From the NCBI GenBank assembly GCA_019843655.1, contig JACDQD010000003.1, forward strand, positions 3,474,925-3,538,924: 64,000 nucleotides of DNA. The letters run 5' to 3'. Position 1 is the first letter of the stretch. The number at the start of each line of letters is the position of its first letter. This document shows, in pieces, positions 50,101 to 62,618 of the stretch. Position numbers and translations under genes: made by a program. The notes beneath the pieces are model-generated. The model searched no databases. It was not told where the DNA came from and worked only from the letters and a program-made list of their open reading frames with translations. This DNA comes from Lethocerus indicus (Eukaryota; Arthropoda; Insecta; Hemiptera; Belostomatidae).

Positions 50101-53100
50101 CATCCTCCTGCCCCTCGAAGTCCGCCAGCCAGTGGAAACTTTGTGTGGAAATTACCCACATTTCTTTGCTCTAATGTGCGCCCCCCCTCTCCACCGGCGA
50201 GGCTTATTCCGCTCGCGCTGCTTTCTGACCCCGGGAAACTCATTTGTTTCCTCTTCCCCACCACCCCCACGAGCGTTTCTACTCGCCAAAACAAAATCGT
50301 ATATACAACCTCGTCATCGCAGCGCCCCGTTGTTATTATTGTCGCTGCTTTGGTACGCTTTTGTGGCGGATAATTTAGCTGAAGTGTTGTCACAACTCCG
50401 CCGAGTTCACTCGATTCTGAGTACAATTAACTCTAATTACACTCCTAGTGAAAATGCGAGAACAGCGTCTCTTCCACACGATCAACCCTAGTATTCCATA
50501 CATCGTACCCAAGAATCAACTAATTTTTCAGCGGATTCAATATTGAAATTATTATATTGGCTAATGTTGGATTATTCCGCAAAGAATTTCTGAATCCTAA
50601 GTCGGTACAGAAATTTAAATTGGATGAGAAATTACTATTTTAATTGCCACCCAATCTCGAAGTTCCCAATAGAAATGAGGAAATTAGAATAATAATTTTA
50701 TTCCGGAAATGGGGTAATGAATTGAAACCGTTTTACAATTATAACCGGTGCATTTAAATCCGGTTAAAAGTTATAACGCGGGTCTGGCCGGGCTATTTGT
50801 CTTTATGAAATGGCCATTATGGCAGGATAGGGCGGCCTCTCCCCCCATTAGCCGGCGGCCACTCTCATTATGCGGGCGGAAAAACGGAATCGAACTTTTC
50901 GATCGATCCCCGCTTCGAGTAGCGGGCTAGAGAGAGAGAGAGGGGGGTGGGCGGGCCTAGAGATTAATTCATAACGATTATTAATTAGGGGAACAATTAG
51001 GGGATTAGGGGTGAGTGGACTCCCCTCCGTATCCTGTTTTATTATTACGCGCCGGGGACGGGGGGACTTTTGAAGCCGGTTCTCTGAGACGCACTCCCCC
51101 CCCCCCGTTATTGGGGGAATAGTTTGTGACGGAGTTGTGTAAACTGGTTTCAAGTTATTGTTCGCTAATAAAACCCGGTATGCGCTTCTACGCTCCGCTC
51201 GACAAAGGCCATCCCCCCCCTCCCGACGGGTAATTCGATTTCCGACCCAAGCTTCCCGAATTACCAAATCAATCCCGGTATGCGTGCTACGTGTGAGTGT
51301 GTGTGTCAATCCTTGCACTATTTACAACCTTCAAGGCCCCATACGAACTCTCGTATATTGGTCCTAGTATATTCATACCCTGTATTTAGTTTAGGACCTT
51401 ATTTTAATTAAAAAATAATACACAGCTAGTGCACAATTGTCGGTCGATCGGTAATAATAGAGCGCACCTATAAAACAAAATTTTGCATATATTAATTCAA
51501 AAATGAAGTGTAATAACGGTATAGGTATAAACACTTAAACAGTAAATACTTTAGTAAATGCCAACTATATTCCTCAAACGAGACCTTCTTTTCGTCATAT
51601 TTAGATGATGTTCGCCGGCCACAATAAGAAGAAGTTGATAAATTGGAACTTACTGGCCGAGTGGCCGGGGATTTCATTTAGGGACAAGGGCCGCTATTTA
51701 CTGGGATGGGGAACCGGGAGGCATTGGGGTAGAATGGCGACCAGGGGTTATAGGAGAGGGTAAAGAGGATGTGCAGCGGACTGTTTTATACGGCCCTAAA
51801 GCGGAGGCGGGACATATCCCCGTGTAGGCTATTTGGGCTAAGGTTTATCCCTCCTAATAGCTCCTTAAGGACTCGAGTGGGGAGCCCCTGCTAACGCCGC
51901 CGATCGGCTTGCAACTATTTTTGGGGAGAGCTGACTTAAGTGTTCTTCGGATATGGGCGTTTTGTTACTGCTATTAGACAGTACGGTCCCTTGATGTTCC
52001 ACTCGATCGGTTCAGATTTTTCGCTAAAGAATAATATTATAATAAATATCTTCCTTCGATATATTTACATTTCACTGCGTGTTACATCAAATTACAGCCG
52101 ATGAATTCGACTAATCGGTTTGTTGAATTACTCAACCCTGTGTGATCGAATTCGAAACTTTATTTGGAATCCACACTTCATTAGACTCATAATTTCAGGT
52201 TTACTCTTTCCATATGTCAGTACATTTTGGCGGTATTTATGATTTCAATTATCTTTTTTACTCCGAAAGCGATTCATACTTAAGAGAGCATAAGCGTTTG
52301 CTCCTATTGAGACCTTCATAAAACGCATTTTTTTTCTTAAACTATTTTTGGAAATCATAATTCAGGTTACCATTTAAACGAAAACTGCAGGTTTCTGTAT
52401 TTCCTTCACATTTCCAGACGCGTAGGAGGGACGTTTGTGTGCACCGCGGCTGTGTTCTATTTGCGTTTTCCCGTTACATATTCCTCCTATTCAATTATAA
52501 ATTAATCTCGGCCACGACGCGGACCCTTTATGGACCCAAGAAGGAAGGTGGGGAGGGAGGTGCACGTTTATAATTTTAAGTGGGAGTTTTGGCCGTGGGT
52601 AGATGGTAGAGGGGCGGACCGGTGTTGTGGGTTTACTCGCCGGGACACGTAGAGGGTACAAGTTGTGAGAGGGGTACCAAGTTGCCGCTGTAGAGTGATT
52701 AAGCCCGCGGGGAGGGGTTGTTGGGGATGGCGGGGGGGCGTAGGGTGTTCCTCCACTTAAAACAACTTGGTACCACGTGCCGTTGCCCACACGCGCACGC
52801 GACCCCGTGCGTAGCCCACGAACCGACCTCAATAGATAGCGATTGCCATTAGTTAGACGACGGGGGTGAGCACTGCCGGCCTGTAGGGGATACTCTACCG
52901 CTCGGGTCAACCCCTCAAGCATTCCTTTTAACCCTCTCCGGATGATTCATGCAGTGCAAACTTCGGACCAGCAATATCCCCCCCTCGCCGTCGTTTATTG
53001 GACTGCAACGTCCTTATCTCAGCTCCCAATTTTCAGTTATATCTCCTGTCAAACAGAGGATATATTCGGATGTACTTGAAATGAACTGTCGCAGACTTCG

Positions 53101-54585
53101 TGAAGAGAAATATTAAACGAAATATGACATATAGTTTTAGTTTTGTTTCACCGCCGGGACGTCCGATCTGAACCACTTCGAGTCGAACAACCGTACCAAG
53201 TCTCCCTTCTGGCAGCGATTATAACCGGAGGCAGTCATGCGTAATTCTCGTTTCCGGTTCGGTTGAGTCGTCCGGCCTGTTAAGTTCCAATTTACCGCTT
53301 TTTCAACCCGCCACACCCCTCACCCCGTCGAGAAATAAATTTATGGGTTTTTAATTTGGCCGCCCTTCCACTTGGCAGGGAGGGGTCGCACCCACCTACT
53401 TCAACACGGCGAGTGGTCGCTGTTCATTATTCGTTTATCTTCCCGCTAACGAATTGATCTTTTATTGGGTCGAGTTCGGCCGTGAAAATTGAACGCGGCG
53501 GTCCGTTGAAAGTGTGAATAATTTTCGCTCGAGAGTGAACGATTCTGGAAGGTATTTGTGTGGGGAGGGGGCGCTGCACGGGTCGGGATTTAACGTTATC
53601 GGGCAGAATTGATAACGCCGTTTCGCCGAACGTTCGCTATTTGGACCGTCATAAATCATTCCGGTAACTGGTTCGCTAGTTATTGGGACGCGTCAGGGTC
53701 CTGTTCGTCATCCGATGAAGGGAGTTCAAATTTATTCTTCGATGATCCCCGCCCGATTTACCCTTTCAATCATTCGAGATACTCATCTGTCTCGCCTAGC
53801 TTATTATACCTTATTATACCCAGAGGTAGAGACGGGGGTTCTGACCCGTCAGGCTAGCAGTGGCTTAAAATGTTTCCTCGCTATGTTTTCAGGAATGAAG
53901 ACGAATAATCTTTTTTCCCTCATTATTAATATTATAATTCATCTTTAGAGTCTATATAGTGCAGTACAAGGAGTAAATCTGTATAACTAGTTTTATAATC
54001 TAGTTTAGATTTTGTAATATTGAAGTATTAGCCGATTCGAGGGCGACGCGTAAAAAATTTAGAAAGTAAACCGTTCAAATCAAATATTTGTATATTCAGA
54101 TTATGAAAACTCAAGAGATATTTGAGAGTGTATGCACGAGAAGTTTGTGAAATCAAAATGAACCGCTGCCGCTCGGCTGGCCAGCCTGTTTTATTATAAA
54201 CCCGCTTTTAAATCAATATCGCTTAAAAAGTCTGTCCCCCTAACTGCCAGAAAATAATTTTGCGCCAGATCTTATCCCCTAATACTTCGAGCCAATACTA
54301 TTAGCCCGGGGGGGGGGTTATTTATTTTTCTAATCTGTACTTGGCTGTAAACTTATTTTTTCTGCCGGTATCTGCCATCTTAAGTTCGGACCCCGGATGT
54401 ATTTCATATTCGAATTTGATCATACCTTGCTATTCAACTTAGTTAGTGTCATGAAAGTAGCGGTAATGTTTTTAAGGTTGAATATCTTGTCGTAGGGTTT
54501 CCAATCTTCTATTATGCGATTTGTCCTTAAGTTAATTTAGTTCTTTTAGGCATTTTGTCATTTTTTGCAATAAATTGATTGGCCA

Positions 54586-54745
54586 TTTTCTTTCTTTTCT
54601 CGCCGGTTCAGTCTTCTCTTTCTTCTATTTATACTTCGGCTGCTCGCCATCTTCAGTAACTCTTCCTACAGTTGATTTCTTCCGGGGTGTCGCTTTGCCT
54701 TGTGGTGCATCCTATCTGCACTGTCACTGCACTTTTACTCCAGAC
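54586..54745 (-). mobile_element. Hammerhead-family repeat, copy 6 (diverged)
   Basis: Read on the minus strand, it keeps GTGCAGTGACAGTGCAG and AGGATGC of the inner arm, then about 60 diverged bases, then CTGAAGATGGCGAGCAGCC followed by GAAG in place of GAAA. The segment after the motif (TATAAATAGAAG) has lost the GGTC cleavage site and the TAGC stem I strand; CGGCGAGA marks the outer flank. The ribozyme-like motif should be inactive. The 5' half of the motif is much better kept than its surroundings, which differs from uniform decay. Confidence 0.65.
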
Positions 54746-57700
54746 ATGGTCTTGCATGACGAACGGTACGTATATGGATTCTGTCTTTGCTCTCCTTCAT
54801 GCCTACCCTACATTTTAATAGCGCGAAAACACTGAAAAAAAGTGCCGAAAAAATAACACGTTTGTCCAACGTTCAACCGGTTTAGCGTAAGCAAAACTTG
54901 GCTAGTGGGTACTGTAGTGAAGAAACTAGATTTATATTTGTTTGAAAGAAGACAAAAGCGGCTGGATTCAAAAAACCTTCTGAGCGTAATATCCCGGAAT
55001 TGCTTTTAGTGTATTAATTCGCAATAAATATCAGTGTCGGGTACACTCCCCCTTGAAAGAGCGGGGGTGGGGGGTTATCTATTGAAATCGAAACAGAATA
55101 CGGTGGCCGTAGCTATAGCGGGTATTCTGGAGAAGGAGGAGGAGGCGGTGGTGGAAGGGGGATGTTGCATTTCGTATTCGGTATGTATCGGTATGCTAAT
55201 TTGCTCATTCAATAGGGTCATTTGGTCTGCCTATGGGGGTTGGTTGGGGGTGGGGGTGTGGCCAGGATTTATGGGCCCCGGTCCCGGCCACCGCCGCCTT
55301 GCCTTGTCCATGAATCATGTACCGCTCCGTCATTTCCCTATACTGTGCGCCCCCCCGAGTTATATCTTCCTCCTCCTGTCTCGGACAATAATCGCCTTAA
55401 TTATTGGTACTAGGGCCTATTAACATAATAACAAGACAGCGTTGTTACGACCGGTAGGCGCCCTACATACGTACTGCATCAAATCACTTTTTCTTCCTAA
55501 TTGATTGCGTATGAAATACCCCCCTTTCCCTTGAACTTTTCCTTTTCATTAGGCGTTCAACGACCTCCATAATTTTTGTCTGGACAAAAAGTCCAGATTT
55601 AAGTATCTTAAATGGGAAACTCTCCCAGAATGGTACGAGAAAAGATCATAAATATGCACAAATATTTTAGAACTTGGCGTTTGTAAAGCATATTGTTACA
55701 CGCCCAGGAATGATTCCCCGTTTCGTATCTCACCTCGTTCAGGGCTAAAGCAGCGGTGAGCGATGGGCCTTTTATAATGCCCCTAACCTCTTTAATTCCC
55801 CCCAGCCTTGCTTCTTACTTGGGGAGGCAAGTCCCCTTTACGTTCTTCTTATCGTGACGCGGGGTGGGTTCTGGCTTTGTTTTTTTGGGGTGGTTTTCGG
55901 GCGGGGGTTGACCGGGCTCCTCGTGGCGGCGGCGGTGGCGGTGGTGGCCTCCCTTATCGCAACGCTCGTATTGATCAAACGGCCGAACCAACCCTCCCTC
56001 CCACCCCCCGCCTCCAACCCTCGGTTAACCTTCGGTGTTTCGTCACTCGGTTACCTGATAACCCTCCACCCTCCAGAAGCGACCCGGCCTCGACTTCAAC
56101 ACAGTCGATGATCCGCTTCGAACCGTTCCCGTTTCGTATCATTAAACCCTTGCCTTTGCCTTACACTCTCTTGTCACTTATAATAATTCGTTCCTCTAAT
56201 TAATGTAATTAATGGCAAAAATTAACCGGCGTCATTTTTTCCAAGACCTGAAGTAAACAAATGTGCTTTTGTTAACTCGTGAGATTATTCAAATATATGT
56301 TTTATTTCGTCTCTTGAGGTTTTATTGTTGTTTATAATTTCGACACTTATAAATACTCGGTACGAATTCTCTTTTGTTTTCTGCCTTTCCCAATATTTTT
56401 TCGGTAAGTCCTAGGGATGAAGGTTGACTTTGAAGAGCGGGGAAATGACGGGGGTTGAAAGAGAAATAAATTCGTCATTCTATTTGATCTGTATTCCGCG
56501 TGTTCCAATGTTGGAGCCGGCTCACGTAAGACACGAACGATGAATAAACGAAAGGTCCACCGCTCGCATCTCCATTTCTCTACTCGGCCGGTGGCAATGG
56601 GATAAATAAATTATTAAGGGGGCGGTGTCTCTTTTTCTTTAGTGGTAGTTGGAGGGGTGCGGGGGAGGCCCTCGACCGACCCCCACCAATTAGGTTAATT
56701 GGAGAGCCCCTAGTAGATTTCTCAGCCGACTTCTTAAGTTTTTACGTCGTCTGCACTATTCCCCGCCGCCCTTTCTTAATTCTTACACTGTTAACTGATC
56801 CTATTATCGGTTTAGACATTCGAAAATCTGGATTAAGAGGGAATTCAACACTTTAGTTTTACCACGATTGGAAATGTGGGCCGTGGCCGTACCGACTCAA
56901 AATGTTCTTTCTTGTGATTCTAACTCTTCTTCGTATTTCTGACAAAAATATAAAACCGGCATAATTGTTTAAAACAGAAAATGTCCAAAGCAGAATTTGT
57001 ATTTATACAGTTTTTCCCCCAAATCAATCAAACCAACTTGTCCTGCAGTTGATTCAGTGTTTTCTATTTGCCTCCAACAACCGGAGGATGGTGTGGCTTC
57101 TGACGAGTGTGGCACATTATAATGACGTCATCCGTTTTCAAGGAAACGGGTCTTTTTTTGTATTCTGGAAGTAATCGCGAACAACGCGGGAATATTCTCT
57201 CATTTCCAGTCTACACTGGGTCCTAGGATAATATCTCACCCCTATCCCCTTCCCCACCACCCCACGCACTCTATTTCTTCTTTTCTTTCATCATTGTGAG
57301 AAACCCACTCCCTCCCTCCTACGCTTATCCCTCTCTCTCTCTCTCTCTCTCTTTCTCTTATGTGTCTGAATCTGAAAATATACAGTAGCATTAATGCCCA
57401 CGGTGTAGCGTTAATCTCGAGAAAAGAATTTTCGTTCGGGCGGGGGCCTGGAGTTGGGGCGGTTGGTTTTCGGGAAACAATTTCCCGGGCTTTTCTTATT
57501 CCCTGCGAATCCCCGCAGTTCTGAATACAAAATACCTTTCTGTATAAATTCGCAGAGTCGAGTTTCCCTTTTCTCGGCTTAAATGTTGGCCCTTCCCCGC
57601 TTTTCCTGCTCTCATTCTAATGCGTTTCTGAAAGTGCGGAACGCGAGCCAAACTCTCCCCTCCGCCTCCCCTCGCCGTCGTCTTATAATTACGGACGCAC

Positions 57701-58297
57701 TCTTCTTCTAATGCAATTGAAAGTGAATCCTTTCTACCGAATTCGGGTCGCGTTTAAATACATTCAGACCTAGTGTGAATACCATTGTACTCCTACATTT
57801 TGTTGAGAGGGCACGTTTTCCACCTTCTCCTATTCCGTTTTGTGCTATGTTAGACCTCTTCTTTCGGCCTTTCTCAATAGTCGGTAGAAATTTCGTCATT
57901 AATGCAGTCGGGTGCATTTTTAAATTTACAAAACCATTATTTTATTTAAATTCACTGGCGTTAATTTCTGAGAATCTGTAGTGGCACCAAACGAGTGCAT
58001 TACACTGTTAACGAACTGTCGAATTGTGCTCTATACTGAAAATATTTTTGAACAGTTTTATTCGGTGTGAAATATGTTTTATATAACTGAACTCCGGGTG
58101 AGCAGTGTTACTGACAACTGCCGTAGCGGGCTCTAATAGTCCCCGGCTGAAATCCCCCGCCATCATCCTCATCTGAAATTCAGATATCGGCCCCAAACCC
58201 CGAGGGGCTTATCTATATTCTATATATTTTCAGTGGGAAAAGGGGGATATTTACTCAATTTTTAACCTCACCGCTCCATTTCTCTACTCTGTTTCAG
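54746..58297 (+). other. Presumed intron upstream of the Musashi RRM2 exon
   Basis: No gene was recognised. It contains C- and G-rich segments around 55.0-56.1 kb, a (CT)n tract at 57330-57352, and a good pyrimidine tract just before the acceptor at 58297. Confidence 0.55.
57330..57352. repeat. (CT)n microsatellite
   Basis: A CT dinucleotide tract of about 23 bases, about 950 bases upstream of the Musashi exon. Confidence 0.92.
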
Positions 58298-58390
58298 ATG
58301 GTAACCAGGACAAAGAAGATTTTCGTGGGCGGCCTCTCGGCACCGACCACGCTCGAAGATGTCAAAAACTATTTTGAACAGTTTGGACCG
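58298..58390 (+). CDS. Rbp6: Musashi-family RNA-binding protein (Rbp6-like), exon encoding start of RRM2
   Basis: The 31-codon exon begins [18 protein letters not shown] and ends in NYFEQFGP. Musashi proteins are cytoplasmic translational regulators that bind UAG-containing 3' UTR motifs through two RRMs. This exon supplies the RRM2 linker (MVTRTK), beta-1 with RNP2 (IFVGGL, residues 9-14) and helix 1 ([13 protein letters not shown]). RNP1 (RGFGFV) would be in the next exon, which is not in the window. [13 protein letters not shown] matches arthropod Rbp6, as I recall it, better than Drosophila msi or vertebrate MSI1. The acceptor is strong (TTTCTCTACTCTGTTTCAG) and the donor is CCG|GTGAGT. 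Both ends are in phase 0, at the same places as in vertebrate Musashi genes. The first codon is ATG with G at +4, so initiation here is possible in transcripts lacking RRM1. Confidence 0.95.
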
Positions 58391-58802
58391 GTGAGTTTAT
58401 TCAGTTTTTTACATATTTATAGATTGCGCAACTAAACATAATCGCAGTTTCCGCTTGAAATGAAAAACAACGTTTAACTGTTAACAGAATTGGCTGCTTT
58501 AAAAGAATGTTCGTTATGTTGTCGTTGTTTGTGAAATGTCATACGCAATCTGAAAATGTTGATTACAACACTCTATTATATCGTAAAAGTTCACAAATAA
58601 ATTTATTCAATGTACAGCGAATTTTCTTTTTAATTTTAATGGCTGCACAAAGGTACTACACAATACGTTATTATTATACGGACCTTGTAAAAAACAGGGT
58701 GGGATTAAATGTCCACTTTACGTGTCATTGTTTTTAACCGATAATTCTTGTATATAGTTTCGCGAGCTGAAACAAAATCTGAAACAAGCTGAATTCATAT
58801 AT

Positions 58803-58806
<4 letters not shown>

Positions 58807-58836
<30 letters not shown>
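58807..58836. repeat. (TG)n microsatellite
   Basis: A TG dinucleotide tract of about 30 bases, about 420 bases downstream of the Musashi exon. Confidence 0.95.
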
Positions 58837-58840
<4 letters not shown>

Positions 58841-59119
58841 AAAACGTATTGTTTGCAAGCATCCAATATTAGAATTGTGGACAGTTCCGGTCGTAAAAAC
58901 TAGGGTTGGGGTGGGTCTGTGGGGGTGCCTTCGGAAATTCGGTTTTGTTCGTTCGTAAAGTTAATACACCGTTTCAATATTCAATCCGTATATAGATATA
59001 TAAAGTTGTATTGCAGATTGGGTACGCTTTATTGGCAAATACCGGCCGACCTCCGGGTCGGGGGGATTTACCGTTCTGGTGATGATTCAGCGAGATGACC
59101 GCGAGCCGGGTTTTTGCCC

Positions 59120-59225
<106 letters not shown>

Positions 59226-59601
59226 ACCACACAACGCTTCTTATTTGATCCGCCCACGGTGCAAACGTAAATATCGCTCTGCTATTTTACCGATTTAAGA
59301 GTTAATTCGAATTGTAAATTTATCGAGCATCTCAACTCGATCGATTAATTGCGACCCGCGCTGTACACATATTGCGGTCATATTTAATTCAGAGCGACCT
59401 ACCAGAGATGATTTATCCTCAATAGAAAAGGGTAGTGAAATATGGAAAGAGTTTTAAAATTTTTTTATTATGAAAACTATTGTTCGGTGGAGGGGGGCGG
59501 TTTTCCGGGCTACCGGTAATTTTCTTCAGTCTTTCGACTTCTTTTTCAAATTGGACCCCGTCCGCGAGATTGAACTGGAAAACTGGGTCGCGAGAGATTG
59601 A

Positions 59602-59640
59602 TGAGAGAGAGAGGAAGTGAGAGAGAGAGAGAGATGGAGA
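59602..59640. repeat. GA-rich tract
   Basis: Interrupted GA dinucleotides (GAGAGAGAGAGGAAGTGAGAGAGAGAGAGA). It is complementary in composition to the (CT)n tract about 400 bases upstream, so the two could pair in RNA. Confidence 0.9.
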
Positions 59641-62428
59641 GCCCAACAATTGGTTGAGTTTAGAAATGTGCCGGAGAGAGAAAGAATGAGGCTGGCTGTA
59701 TCTAGGTCTAAGGAAACTCGCTGGAAGGATAGAGTAAGGGACAAGACACATTCACAGCCTAACATTCACAGCTCTTGTGATTTTCCGAAGGAAAACGTCA
59801 AAGGAAAATCAATCTGACGGCCGTCTGACTAGAAAACAGTTTTTTAACTTTTTTTTTATTGTATAATCTTCACAGTAATGGGTGTAATGGCGTGTGTAAT
59901 GGGGGTAAGTGTCTTCTCGCTATAAAATATATTGAGGTGGGATAATGGATCTGTAATTGGGGAGAGAGATTGATGAAACAAGTTAGAATTAGGAGTGTCA
60001 TTGGAATGAAACTTTAGGAACTTGTATAACGTATGTTGAGCGTATAGAGAATGGCATGATTGAATTTTTGATAGCAGAAAGTTTTTTTTTGTAAAACTGA
60101 GCTAACGAATAATTGACAATCTTAGTAAGTAATTAAATTAATTTTTATTTCAAATCAATGCCAATCTGTGTTATATTTTTAATAAATTACAAATTTGTCG
60201 GGCGGGAAATATTTATAACCCAGCTTGCCAGGAACGCTAGGTATAATATCGTGCCAATTGTTTTTTTAAATTAAGCCCCTGGGTGTGTGATAGCGGAACA
60301 GACTCGGGACGGAAGTGGAACAAGAGGTTTGAGGAAATAGTGTGCAGCGGGTGTGTGCGTGTGACACGTTTTAAGTCTTCAGGGGGTGTAATACCTGACA
60401 CTAACCCCTAACAATTCTAGCCCTCCCTCCCTTCCACCCTTCCTCCCTTGCCTACTTCTTGTAATTTAAGCGACAGAGGGAGAGAGTCTTCTCTGGCGTC
60501 TGTGAAGCTCCTCCGCTAAGACGGTATTGTGTACGCCCGCCCCCACCCCCTGTAATAAAAGGGCGAAGCCAAATTCCTGCCGGCAAGATGAATGTGTATC
60601 AACATATTGCTCGGAGGAGCGCCTTGTTATAATTACGCCCGGAATCCCGGCCACGTCCTCTCTACCGGCGCGTCCTCCACTCCAAAAAATTATTCGTTAT
60701 TGCTTCATAAATAATGTTAAACTACACCCCCCAGGTCGTTGTCGGTGGGTGGCCCCGAAGAGGTCTAATGCCCCTCAGGCGCAGTTAAGCCCCCCCCACC
60801 CTCACGGGGTCGCGCGTGCTTAAATGTCCGCCCATAAATTCCCCCCGAGAGGTGTGTTTTATATATAACCACCCACCTTTAGCATTTGTCCTATCGAGGC
60901 TACCCACCGCTACCTACATCGCAATTAGACTCGCCCTACCACTATATGAACCGAGTCGGTAATGAAATTAGTATTCAATTTTGTTAAATACTCTCCATAC
61001 GCGCTGCGATTTATTTGCCTCAATTTTTATAACCGAAAAAAAAGGAATACCATTATCTCGCTTTATATGCTTACTTTACTAGGTTTAGCCCTGATTTTTC
61101 TCCTTTCGGTTACTCCCCACAGAAATTTCAGGATTTATTTGAGCGGGAACCAATTTAAATTTGCAATTCACTAAGTTATATATATTCAATAGTGTTTTAT
61201 AACCAGTGTTCTTTCTTCTTCCCGTCCGGATGACGCTGGAAGTGGAACTGGAGATTCTTTCGTTGCTTAGTGATGGGCCCACCAATTATTATCCCAGTGT
61301 TTTTTTCTGACTACGCCTGACAATCCGAATGATATACCTCCCTCTCCACGCGAAGAAACATCGCAACCTGAATTCCTAATTAAACTAGAATATCTGCGAA
61401 AAAGACGAGAAGTTTCTCCTTTGCTTCATTTGGGATTACACTGTCTCGAGCTGTTAGTCCTATTGTTAAATAGCTGATTCTTACTTTACTGGGCCCTTGC
61501 GCTCAACTTAAATCCTTCGAGATTGAAATACGTTATAAAAATTTCCCTTTGAAAAATGCAGGGTCTAATTTACTTCCTTTATTATTTCTCTTGAGAAAAG
61601 TTAACGTTACGTCGTCTTTCTTGGGCATCACAACAGTTTCAATTAAGGAAAAAAGAATGATTATTATTATTTTTAATAATAAACGTAGGGAATTGTATGA
61701 GAGATCACCAAGCTCGGTAACCTTTTCTGGAAAGCGTCGCCTATCCTATGCTCGGGAACGATGAAGCGTATAGCAAAATTAGTTTCAGCAATTTCTTTCA
61801 CGAAGGCTGGTACCATAATGCCGCTTTGAATTGAATTATCGCTGCTACTACTAATCGAATGATGGCGTCTATAAAATGTTAGCATCTCAACGCCTCCAGA
61901 CGCAAAACAGTAGTGATGTTGTAGGGTGGTGGAAGAAGACAAAAAATGACTGCCTGATTTAAAGATATGCGGAAACGAGATGTATCGATAAGTCGCAAAA
62001 GTATGTTCCACGTATTTTATTATGATTGTGCAGTAGTAGCACTAAGTTTTAGTTGTTGTACTGCGCTATGTTTTTGCCTGAGACCGAGTAAGTCATCAAT
62101 TTTGCCATATGGCAGACGATAAAAGACTGTTCCTGCCGGCCGGGATACGTCATCGGAATATGCAATTTACTTTATCCTACATCGGGGAGAGATAGCTCGT
62201 CCGCCGGCATTGCCTAATCTGGGCCTGCATTATTTTTATCGGAGCCAAGAATTGGAAGAGATCGCTTCAACCCCCGCCCCCTTCATCCCTTCCACATCCC
62301 CTGTTTTTCCTCAAGACTGATGTGCCTCAAAACAGAATCGTGCCCAATCTGGGACGAGGCTCGAGATTAATCGGTCTTGTCGGTACTTTAGGTCGCGCTT
62401 GATAACCCTTGCAAATTATTCTGAAGGA

Positions 62429-62618
62429 TGTTAGCCACTTTTGGCACTTTGGATGTTTTTTGGGCTTCCTCACTGCACTGTCACTGTCACTTGTGCTATA
62501 TGTAAGGGGCTAATACTAAAATGTAAGACATACCTTTGTTGCGGGTTAGTATTAGGTGCGCCGTACCATTGAAACTAAATTCACTGAATACACTACGCGT
62601 TTTAATAGTCTTAAAAAT
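62429..62618 (-). mobile_element. Hammerhead-family repeat, copy 7 (single arm, motif lost)
   Basis: The copy begins at TGTTAGCCACTTTTGGCAC. It runs through GGATGTTTTTTGGG, CCTCACTGCACTGTCACTG, TAATACTAAAATGTAAGACAT, GTATTAGGTGCGCCGTACC and the core ACTACGCGTTTTAATAGTC, ending at about 62618. It starts just inside the place where the hammerhead-like motif sits in other copies, so the motif, outer hairpin and second arm are all missing. Sequence identity to copies 3 and 4 in the shared part is high. Confidence 0.8.

Larger units (their letters stand above)
42711..54585. other. Long non-coding stretch, presumed intron
   Basis: No coding similarity was recognised. It contains poly-G runs near 43.76 and 43.87 kb, CT- and CA-rich tracts at 43.95-44.15 kb, and C-rich segments at 49.95-50.3 kb and 52.55-52.8 kb that create spurious overlapping ORFs of 140-180 codons. 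A possible very degraded trace of the hammerhead-like motif lies near 49.77 kb on the minus strand, too weak to annotate. Confidence 0.5.

Noticed and set aside
49882..50491. Overlapping ORFs of 163 and 179 codons on + and 108 on -
   Set aside because: Proline- and serine-rich shadows of a C-rich tract in several frames; no recognisable protein and no consistent exon signals.
61673..62011. 112-codon minus-strand ORF
   Set aside because: No recognisable motif or family; within the range expected by chance in 64 kb.
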